Shown piece after piece: positions 6,922 through 12,529 of a stretch of 12,529 bases of DNA; position 1 is the stretch's first letter, and each line of letters starts with the position of its first letter. The notes below the pieces were generated by a model that searched no databases, had not been told where the DNA came from, and saw only the letters and a list, made by a program, of their open reading frames with translations. Source of the stretch: Sphingomonadales bacterium (GTDB lineage: Bacteria > Bacteroidota > Bacteroidia > UBA7662). Location of the stretch: NCBI GenBank assembly GCA_016872125.1, contig VHBD01000028.1:1-12529 (forward strand), written 5' to 3'. The translations under genes and the position numbers were made by a program.

Positions 6922-8616
6922 ATGCATCATCAACTTAAAATCGCTGTTTTGGCTTCCTTCTTGGTTTTGACAGGAATTTACAGCGCTCTTACCTATTCTG
7001 GCGGGTCTCCACTAGGGTATAGTAGTGCTCCCGGAGAATCTAATTGCACCTCCTGCCATGGGGGTGCGGCTGTTAATTCTGGTCCGGCAACTCGTACGCT
7101 CACGTTCAACGGTTCGGCCGCATCGTCCTATGTCCCAGGTCAGACTTACAATCTAAGCCTCACGGTTTCCAGGGCTACTCGTAACAAATACGGTTTTCAA
7201 CTCAAGGTAGAGGACGGGTCAGGAGGGGATGCGGGCACTCTCATTTCGACCACGAACCGGACCTGGCTCCAGCAAGGATACCTGAACCAATCCAGTTCGG
7301 GGAACACCTCCACAATTTCTGGGACGATTACTTGGAATTTTCAATGGACAGCTCCTGCCGCCGGAACAGGTCCGGTGACTTTCTATTTTTCATCCAATGC
7401 CGCCAATAACAACGGAGGCACCAGCGGGGATGAGATCTACACCGATGCGGTTACCCTTTTGGAATCCAGTCCTTCCTACACGATTTCGGGCCTGTTGCAG
7501 TACGACAATACAGCCGGTACCCCGGTGGTTAACAGCACTGTACGCCTATTGGGAACAGGGGGCAACGTTCTTCAGACCACCACCACCAACGCTACGGGGC
7601 AATACACCTTCAGCAATGTCTCAAGCGGTTCTTACTCGGTTTCGGCCTTGAGCTCCAGGCCATGGGGCGGGGTTAGTTCAGCAGATGCCTTGCTGATTAC
7701 CCGTCAATTCAATAACACCATAAATCTAAGCGGTTTGCGCCTTATTTCTGCCGACGTGAACGGATCCAATTCCATCAGTTCCGCCGATGCTCTTCTGGTT
7801 TCACGCAGGACGGCGGGGCTTATTGGGTCTTTTGCGGCAGGGGATTGGAAATTTGAAACGGTACCTGTCAATGTTAGCACCGGTAACGTTACGCAAAATA
7901 TACGGGGTATTTGTGTTGGGGATGTCAATGCCTCATATCAACCCTCGACAATACGTCAAGGCACAGTCGCTTTGGATCTGAACCCGGCTGTAGACATTTC
8001 TTCACAAGGAGATTGGGTGCCGCTGAGCCTCAAGGGCCTTGGTTCGAAGGATGGTATTCCCTTAGGCTCAGTTACTTTGGACTTGTATGCCCCCCAAGGA
8101 TGGCAAATCGAAGGAGTACGATCTGCTATGAAGGGTATGATGCCTGAACACAGCCTTGAAGGGAATCGATTGCGACTTTCATGGTTTGATCTTGAGGGAA
8201 TGAATTTCGGCCCACATGAACCCATTCTGCATTTGAAAGTTCTTCCTAATCAGGAGAGCCCAGCTGCGACCAATTCATGGTCTTTATCCAGCTCCTCAGA
8301 GTTTACAGACCGGGACGGAAACGTCTTGGAAGCCTTATCGGTGGTTTTGCCAAGGCTGCAAACTACCCAACGGCGAGCCCTTTGGAATATTCAACCCGTT
8401 TATGGACCAGGGACTTGTCCTCAGGTAAAGGTTAGTGGTCAAGGCACCTTGGAGTTAAGGGCCATCGATGTGCTCGGAAGGGTATTGGATCGCAGAACCC
8501 TGCAGCACAGCTACGATTTCAGCGAAATGGTCCTGCTCCCTGAGGGAACTGTGGTGGTCAGTGGGGTTTGCGTTGGCCCCAATCAAGCCCCGGTTTTGGC
8601 ACGGGTGGCCTTTTAA
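6922..8616 (+). CDS. Secreted choice-of-anchor V (Reeler-like) protein with CxxCH, dockerin-like and cohesin-like domains
   Basis: Function is unknown; it appears to be a secreted, surface-directed adhesive or assembly protein. The ATG at 6922 gives 564 residues with a signal peptide (MHHQLKIAVLASFLVLTGIYS); the frame opens 24 codons earlier without a signal. Layout: CTSCH (42-46), a c-type heme attachment pattern typical of the N-terminus of choice-of-anchor V proteins; the Reeler-like beta domain (about 47-180, with YGFQLKV); the shared module (about 187-339, SADALLITRQF, ADVNGSNSISSADAL, CVGDVNAS); a cohesin-like beta domain (about 349-478, with GSVTLDLYAP, LRLSWFD and SEFTDRDGN); and a C-terminal domain (about 484-564) shaped like a T9SS type A tail (IDVLGRVLD, LLPEGTVVV) but without the usual PNP motif and with two cysteines. 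The only CxxCH is at the N-terminus, so electron transfer is not established. It lies upstream of the M43 peptidase on the same strand, 195 bp apart. Confidence 0.85.
   Translation: MHHQLKIAVLASFLVLTGIYSALTYSGGSPLGYSSAPGESNCTSCHGGAAVNSGPATRTLTFNGSAASSYVPGQTYNLSLTVSRATRNKYGFQLKVEDGSGGDAGTLISTTNRTWLQQGYLNQSSSGNTSTISGTITWNFQWTAPAAGTGPVTFYFSSNAANNNGGTSGDEIYTDAVTLLESSPSYTISGLLQYDNTAGTPVVNSTVRLLGTGGNVLQTTTTNATGQYTFSNVSSGSYSVSALSSRPWGGVSSADALLITRQFNNTINLSGLRLISADVNGSNSISSADALLVSRRTAGLIGSFAAGDWKFETVPVNVSTGNVTQNIRGICVGDVNASYQPSTIRQGTVALDLNPAVDISSQGDWVPLSLKGLGSKDGIPLGSVTLDLYAPQGWQIEGVRSAMKGMMPEHSLEGNRLRLSWFDLEGMNFGPHEPILHLKVLPNQESPAATNSWSLSSSSEFTDRDGNVLEALSVVLPRLQTTQRRALWNIQPVYGPGTCPQVKVSGQGTLELRAIDVLGRVLDRRTLQHSYDFSEMVLLPEGTVVVSGVCVGPNQAPVLARVAF
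7480..7938 (+). repeat. Shared dockerin-like module, copy 2 (anchor-V protein)
   Basis: It runs from TISGLLQYDN through PWGGVSSADALLITRQF and ADVNGSNSISSADAL to ICVGDVNAS. The spacing between the first loop's D12 and the second loop's D1 is 22 residues, as in two-repeat dockerins. Codons differ from copy 3 even where residues agree (GCC GAC GTG AAC here, GCG GAT GTT AAT there), so the copies are not recent duplicates. Confidence 0.8.
7966..8355 (+). other. Cohesin-like beta domain, copy 1
   Basis: Located directly after the dockerin-like module of the anchor-V protein. It shares with the matching region of the peptidase (11110-11520) the pattern VG/LG-[AS]-[LV]-[ST]-LDL, an EGNRLRLSWFD-type strand and an SE[FW]-x-D turn. 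Cohesins carry similar blocks, but sequence alone does not prove dockerin binding. Confidence 0.55.
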
Positions 8617-8689
8617 TTGTTGATTGCTTTCCCAATACCCAAGGGCAAGAATATGGATAAGGAGAAAATTGAAGGGGTTGAAGAGGAGG

Positions 8690-8703
8690 GAGATTTTAAT
8701 CTC
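8690..8703. repeat. Palindrome beside the peptidase promoter
   Basis: GAGATT (8690-8695), TT, AATCTC (8698-8703) is a perfect 6-bp-arm dyad ending 2 bp before the candidate -33 box. It is followed by ATTTTG. It could be an operator for the peptidase gene or a weak terminator for the anchor-V gene, whose stop is 73 bp upstream. Confidence 0.35.
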
Positions 8704-8705
8704 AT

Positions 8706-8741
8706 TTTGAAAGGAATACCCCAAAACGTGAAATATATTTG
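8706..8741 (+). promoter_or_regulatory. Promoter of the M43 peptidase gene (-33 TTTG, -7 TATATTTG)
   Basis: TATATTTG (8734-8741) matches the -7 consensus TAnnTTTG exactly, with TTTG (8706-8709) 24 nt upstream, one base beyond the usual 17-23 spacing. A start near 8748 would exclude the in-frame ATG at 8653 and leave ATGs at 8758 or 8812. It also implies the peptidase is not solely co-transcribed with the anchor-V gene. Confidence 0.5.
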
Positions 8742-8811
8742 GAGATATTTAAAGTTTATGCCCTCCATTTCATTTTTCGCTTCTTCCAGAGGAATATTGG
8801 CATGTTATGCC

Positions 8812-11800
8812 ATGGCAAAAGGCCTTCTTACCCAAGGCTTGTTTAGCCGATTCCTAAGGGTGTCCTCAATGGGGTTCATCGCTTGGGGCGTCGCCTTGGT
8901 CGAATCGGAAGCTCAGACCCCATCAATTCGTTGTTATACTCACGAACATCACCAGGCCAGAATGCAGCAGGGGCAACACGGCGAATCAGAACAAATTTTT
9001 GAACAATGGATTTCCAATCGAATCGCCGATAATACATCCAGTTTTCGTCCAGAGGTGGAATATAATATTCCGGTTGTTTTCCATGTAATCTATCAGAACT
9101 CATCGGATTCGTGGAATATTTCTGCCGCACAGATTCAATCGCAGATGGATATCTTGAACGAAGACTTCAAACGACTCAATGCTGATACGATGAACGCCCC
9201 AGCTAATTTCAGAGCTGTTGCAGCGGGGTCGAACATTAATTTTTGTTTGGCCCAACGGGACCCCCAAGGCAATCCTTCTACAGGGATTGTTCGTTGGCAA
9301 TATTCCCAGTCGGCCACATGGTCCACCTCCTCCATTGACGCGACCATCAAGCCGGCCACGATCTGGGATCCAACCCGTTACTTCAATATTTGGGTAGTCA
9401 ATATTTCGGGTGGGGTATTGGGGTATGCTCAATTCCCGGTTTCTTCAGGCCTGGCGGGGATGCCTACATCAGGCTCGGCCAATACGGATGGCATTGTTTT
9501 GTTGTACAATTCGGTAGGTAGGCCACCCGCCAATCCATTTACAGGCGCCTATAACAAAGGACGTACGGCCACTCACGAGGTTGGTCACTGGTTGGGTCTT
9601 CGTCATATTTGGGGGGATGGTTCCTCGTGCACGGCGACGGATTATTGCGCGGATACTCCTCCTTCGGATGCTGCCAATTACGGCTGTCCGACCACCCATT
9701 CCTCATGCTCCGGCCCTGATATGGTGCAGAACTATATGGATTATTCCGATGACAACTGCATGAATTTGTTTACCTACAACCAGGTGCAAAGGATGTGGAC
9801 TGTTTTGGCGAACAGCCCAAGAAGGGTGTCGTTGCTCACGGCCAATTCTTGCCAGGCTGTGGTGGTGAACCCCGGACCTTTGACCACGGCCTTTGTTGCA
9901 AGCGATACCCTTGCTGATTTTGGTGGCGTATTGGATACTATTCAACTTACCGATCAGTCTGTTGGCGTTCCAAGCAGTAGATTATGGACCATTACCCCCT
10001 CGACCGGTTGGGCTTTTGCACCCGGATCGTCCGTAACAAGCGCCAATCCCCGTCTTTATTTCAATACAGCAGGGCTATACAGTGTGAAACTTAGGGTCAC
10101 CAATGCTTTTGGATCCGACTCCTTGACGAGGACTAACTTTATTCGAGCCAGAGCTTCAGCTTGTTTATCGGGTGCAACGAATTCTGCGGACACCAGGGTC
10201 GCGTCTTTTACCTTTGCTGGAACGACGATTACCTATCCAACAGGATCAGGGAACTGTGCAACCTATACCGATCGGACTGGCTCGCCTCCTTTTCAGGTTA
10301 CGCTGGGTCAAACCTATTCTGCTACCCTCATCAGAGGAACATGCGGGAGTGATTTTGCAGCTTATGCCAAGGTTTTCATCGATTATAATCGGAATTATCA
10401 ATTTGAAGGAAGTGAAATGGTTATGGGGGGAAGCCTTGCCAATACCGCCAATGCCTCATTGACTTTGAACAATATTTCTATAGCCTCACCAGCAGCTTCC
10501 GCCGGCCTTTGTTTAATGAGGGTCGTTCTTCGAGAGAGTGGTTCGGCTACAAATACTCAGGCTTGCGGGACCTACACTTATGGTGAAACTCAGGATTATA
10601 TGGTCCAAGTAAACGGTGGCGCGACCATTCAGCCTGTGAGCGGGGTGGTGACCTACAATAATTCGGCTAATACCCCCTTATCCTCCGTTAATGTCCGCCT
10701 TTTGACGGTTCCGGGCGGGGTACAGGATGCCCAGACGACCACCGCGTCCAACGGTACGTATTCCATCAATGCCTACACCAACGGTGTTCGATCCTTCTCG
10801 CTGAACACAGCTCGTACAACGGGCGGTGTCAATGCAACGGATGCATTGCAGGCGAATTTGCATTTTGCGAATACCCAACCCCTGACGGGTTTGCGTCTTA
10901 GAGCAGCGGATGTTAATGGTTCGAATTCAGTGAATGCCTCGGATGCCTTGGTAATCAACCGACGATATTCCAATGTTATTTCCTCCTTCCCTGCAGGGGA
11001 TTGGGTCTTTGATACGGCCACCGTAACCACCAGCGGTGCAGCGATCACACGGAATCTCAAGGCCATGTGTTACGGTGACGTTAATGGTTCTTTTGTACCG
11101 GCGGCAGCCCGTCAGGGTTTTGCTTCCTTCGAATTGAGCGAGGATGCATCGAACCAATCGAGTTTATCCGAAGTTGGTGCAGGATACTCGGATTATCAAA
11201 GCGCCGTTACGGTGCTAAGAGCTTCGGGTCCCGCAAGGGTTGGGGCGCTCTCCCTTGATCTGTCCTGGCCTGATTTCTTGGGAGAACCCAAATTGGTATC
11301 GCGTTTGGGAGATCAAGAAATTGTCTATGCCCTATCGGAAGGACGACTTCGTTTAGCTTGGAACGATAGGAGGGGTGTTGAGCTTGTGGATGGACAGGTT
11401 GTCGCCGAAATTCATCATCCATGCGGTCAACTTCCCTTGTCTTGGACTTGGGATGCCGGTCTTGGGTCGGAGTGGGCGGACCCTATGGCCCAACCTTTGC
11501 CAGAATTAGGTCTTCGAATCCCAGCTCCGAGGAAGAATTTGATCAGTACGGAGTTTTCCTTGGTTCCCAACCCTACCGATGGCAGGGTTCAGGTGTGGCT
11601 CTCATCAAGCCTATCGGCGCAGGTAAGTTCCGCCTTGATTGGCACAGTTTCCTTGCATTGGATCATTCGGGATTTGTCAGGTAAAGTTCAAGGCAGGTAT
11701 CCTTTCGATGCTTGTTGGAATGTTGGGGAAACTGCGGGGAACTCAGGGACATCTCCTGGAATTTCAATCTTGGATTTGAGCCAACTTACGAGCGGTGTTT

Positions 11801-11868
11801 ACACGGTCGAACTCATCGGCCCTTCCGGTGAGCCGCTTGCGAGACCTTGCCGCTTGGTTCGTCGTTGA
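8812..11868 (+). CDS. Secreted M43 (pappalysin/cytophagalysin-like) metallopeptidase with T9SS sorting domain
   Basis: This is a zinc endopeptidase predicted to act outside the cell. From the ATG at 8812 it has 1018 residues, beginning with a signal peptide (MAKGLLTQGLFSRFLR, core MGFIAWGVALVESEAQ). The frame is open back to 8617, but that stretch lacks a signal and contains the promoter; ATG 8758 is the alternative. The M43 domain (about 80-345) has the zinc motif HEVGHWLGLRH with H255, E256, H259 and H265, and a Met-turn at NYMDYSDDNCM (M309). Then follow a PKD-like domain (about 357-447), a GEVED-type domain (about 450-600, ending GETQDYMVQV), the shared dockerin-like module (about 607-763), a cohesin-like domain (about 767-903) and a T9SS type A sorting domain (about 911-1018: FSLVPNPTDGRVQV, IRDLSGKV, LSQLTSGVYTVEL). 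Export is therefore Sec then T9SS, with likely surface attachment or release. Its stop overlaps the next gene's ATG by one base. Confidence 0.92.
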   Translation: MAKGLLTQGLFSRFLRVSSMGFIAWGVALVESEAQTPSIRCYTHEHHQARMQQGQHGESEQIFEQWISNRIADNTSSFRPEVEYNIPVVFHVIYQNSSDSWNISAAQIQSQMDILNEDFKRLNADTMNAPANFRAVAAGSNINFCLAQRDPQGNPSTGIVRWQYSQSATWSTSSIDATIKPATIWDPTRYFNIWVVNISGGVLGYAQFPVSSGLAGMPTSGSANTDGIVLLYNSVGRPPANPFTGAYNKGRTATHEVGHWLGLRHIWGDGSSCTATDYCADTPPSDAANYGCPTTHSSCSGPDMVQNYMDYSDDNCMNLFTYNQVQRMWTVLANSPRRVSLLTANSCQAVVVNPGPLTTAFVASDTLADFGGVLDTIQLTDQSVGVPSSRLWTITPSTGWAFAPGSSVTSANPRLYFNTAGLYSVKLRVTNAFGSDSLTRTNFIRARASACLSGATNSADTRVASFTFAGTTITYPTGSGNCATYTDRTGSPPFQVTLGQTYSATLIRGTCGSDFAAYAKVFIDYNRNYQFEGSEMVMGGSLANTANASLTLNNISIASPAASAGLCLMRVVLRESGSATNTQACGTYTYGETQDYMVQVNGGATIQPVSGVVTYNNSANTPLSSVNVRLLTVPGGVQDAQTTTASNGTYSINAYTNGVRSFSLNTARTTGGVNATDALQANLHFANTQPLTGLRLRAADVNGSNSVNASDALVINRRYSNVISSFPAGDWVFDTATVTTSGAAITRNLKAMCYGDVNGSFVPAAARQGFASFELSEDASNQSSLSEVGAGYSDYQSAVTVLRASGPARVGALSLDLSWPDFLGEPKLVSRLGDQEIVYALSEGRLRLAWNDRRGVELVDGQVVAEIHHPCGQLPLSWTWDAGLGSEWADPMAQPLPELGLRIPAPRKNLISTEFSLVPNPTDGRVQVWLSSSLSAQVSSALIGTVSLHWIIRDLSGKVQGRYPFDACWNVGETAGNSGTSPGISILDLSQLTSGVYTVELIGPSGEPLARPCRLVRR
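10630..11100 (+). repeat. Shared dockerin-like module, copy 3 (M43 peptidase)
   Basis: It runs from PVSGVVTYNN through TGGVNATDALQANLHF and ADVNGSNSVNASDALVINRR to MCYGDVNGS. In the 20-residue ADVN core it matches copy 2 at 13 positions by eye. Loop ligands D1, N3, S5, S7 and D12 are kept in the second repeat and mostly lost in the first, as in the other copies. Confidence 0.8.
11110..11520 (+). other. Cohesin-like beta domain, copy 2
   Basis: Follows copy 3 of the module directly. Key matches to the domain at 7966-8355 are VGALSLDLSW, SEGRLRLAWND and GSEWADP, in the same order and similar spacing. A proline-rich linker then leads to the sorting domain. Confidence 0.55.
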
Positions 11869-12529
11869 TGGAGCTTGGTCCAGATTGGTGGGAGTTGATT
11901 CCCAAAGCAGTTTGGAGAATAGGTGGGCGTTATACCTTCTTTGCGGGGGTAGCCTTTATGATTTTCTACGTTTGGAAGGCACTACACTCTCGTAAAATCC
12001 AACCCCGTTTTCCAAGATTATCGGATTACCAAAGGGAGATAGGGTATTCGGCAATGACCATCTTGATTTTTGGTGTGGTGGCTTCTTTCCTTTTGCAAAG
12101 TCCGGCGATTCGTTCTTACACGCTGTTGTTGCCAACTCCTGATTTTTACGGCTGGTGGTATTATGTCCTTGTTTTTCCGGTGATGATTTTGGTGCATGAC
12201 GCATATTTCTATTGGGCGCATCGTTGGATGCATTTGCCTTTCTGGTACCGCAAGGTGCATACGGTTCATCATCGCTCCACCAATCCTTCGCCTTGGGCGG
12301 CCTATGCTTTTCATCCATGGGAGGCACTCGTTGAGATAGGAATCTTGCCTGTTTTTGTGTTTGGACTACCGGTGCACCGAACCCATATTTTGTTGTTTTT
12401 CTTGTTCATGATTGCCTACAATGTGTACGGGCATCTTGGCTTTGAATTGTACCCTCAAGGTTTTGAAAAAACCAGGATCGGGCGGTGGGTCAATACTTCC
12501 CGTCACCACAATCTGCATCATTCCCGTTT
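11868..12529 (+). CDS. Sterol desaturase / fatty acid hydroxylase family membrane enzyme (3' end outside window)
   Basis: This is a di-iron, membrane-bound oxygenase that hydroxylates or desaturates a lipid substrate; the substrate (fatty acid, sterol or carotenoid) cannot be told from the sequence. I read 220 codons. Hydrophobic segments lie at about 22-38, 62-76, 98-110 and 155-185. The family's histidine clusters are present: HDAYFYWAHRWMH (110-122), HTVHH (131-135) and HHNLHH (213-218), which together bind the two irons. The ATG at 11868 overlaps the peptidase stop (TGATG), suggesting translational coupling or at least co-transcription, although the two products have no obvious shared function. 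The C-terminus is cut by the window edge. Confidence 0.9.
   Translation, partial: MELGPDWWELIPKAVWRIGGRYTFFAGVAFMIFYVWKALHSRKIQPRFPRLSDYQREIGYSAMTILIFGVVASFLLQSPAIRSYTLLLPTPDFYGWWYYVLVFPVMILVHDAYFYWAHRWMHLPFWYRKVHTVHHRSTNPSPWAAYAFHPWEALVEIGILPVFVFGLPVHRTHILLFFLFMIAYNVYGHLGFELYPQGFEKTRIGRWVNTSRHHNLHHSR

Noticed and set aside
6799..6933. Upstream extension of the endonuclease frame to an ATG at 6933
   Set aside because: It would overlap the start of the divergent anchor-V gene and put a second hydrophobic stretch before the good signal peptide at residues 1-17.
8617..8811. N-terminal extension of the peptidase frame
   Set aside because: The frame begins with TTG right after the previous stop, lacks a signal peptide, and contains a consensus promoter and a palindrome; I treat it as intergenic (ATG 8758 remains possible).
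4879..11100. Recent gene duplication as source of the three modules
   Set aside because: The nucleotide sequences differ at many synonymous positions and the flanking domains are unrelated, so a recent tandem duplication does not explain them.
11956..12327. Minus-strand open frame of 123 codons
   Set aside because: It is antisense to the lipid hydroxylase gene with its three histidine clusters; the translation is rich in the low-complexity residues expected of a shadow frame.

Overview
The window looks like chromosomal DNA from a member of the Bacteroidota. The reasons are a C-terminal type IX secretion (T9SS) sorting domain, a TamL-type outer-membrane lipoprotein (the phylum's form of TamA), endonuclease I, M43-peptidase and GEVED architectures typical of the phylum, and promoter boxes close to its TAnnTTTG consensus. 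I cannot place it more precisely. I see no tRNA, rRNA, CRISPR array, insertion sequence or phage gene.

Left part (1-4875), mostly housekeeping. Four genes lie on the minus strand: the N-terminal two thirds of a ketoacyl-ACP synthase III family enzyme (running off the left edge), rpmA (L27), rplU (L21) and a TamL-like lipoprotein/beta-barrel protein. A TrmH/SpoU-family RNA methyltransferase is divergent from tamL, and the two 5' ends overlap by 15 bp. The methyltransferase stop codon directly abuts the stop of the next, convergent gene with no spacer.

Right part (4876-11868), a cluster of three large secreted proteins: an endonuclease I (minus strand), a CxxCH-containing choice-of-anchor V (Reeler-like) protein (plus) and an M43 pappalysin/cytophagalysin-type metallopeptidase (plus). 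Their front ends are unrelated, but all three carry the same module of about 155 residues. It is a small beta-sandwich followed by a dockerin-like segment with one good and one degenerate EF-hand-type loop, ending in a Cys-x-Gly-Asp-Val-Asn signature. In the anchor-V protein and the peptidase a cohesin-like beta domain and then a T9SS-type C-terminal domain follow. The nuclease stops right after the module. The codons differ between copies, so this is an old shared domain and not a recent duplication.

Right edge (11868-12529): a sterol desaturase/fatty acid hydroxylase family membrane enzyme, overlapping the peptidase stop by one base and truncated by the window end.

The best candidate for something undescribed is the three-gene secreted set. 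It joins a nuclease, a protease and a possible heme- or surface-associated protein through a common dockerin-like module, two of them also carrying cohesin-like domains. This could be a small surface assembly that degrades extracellular DNA and protein. The domain calls come from reading the sequence; the assembly is inference.
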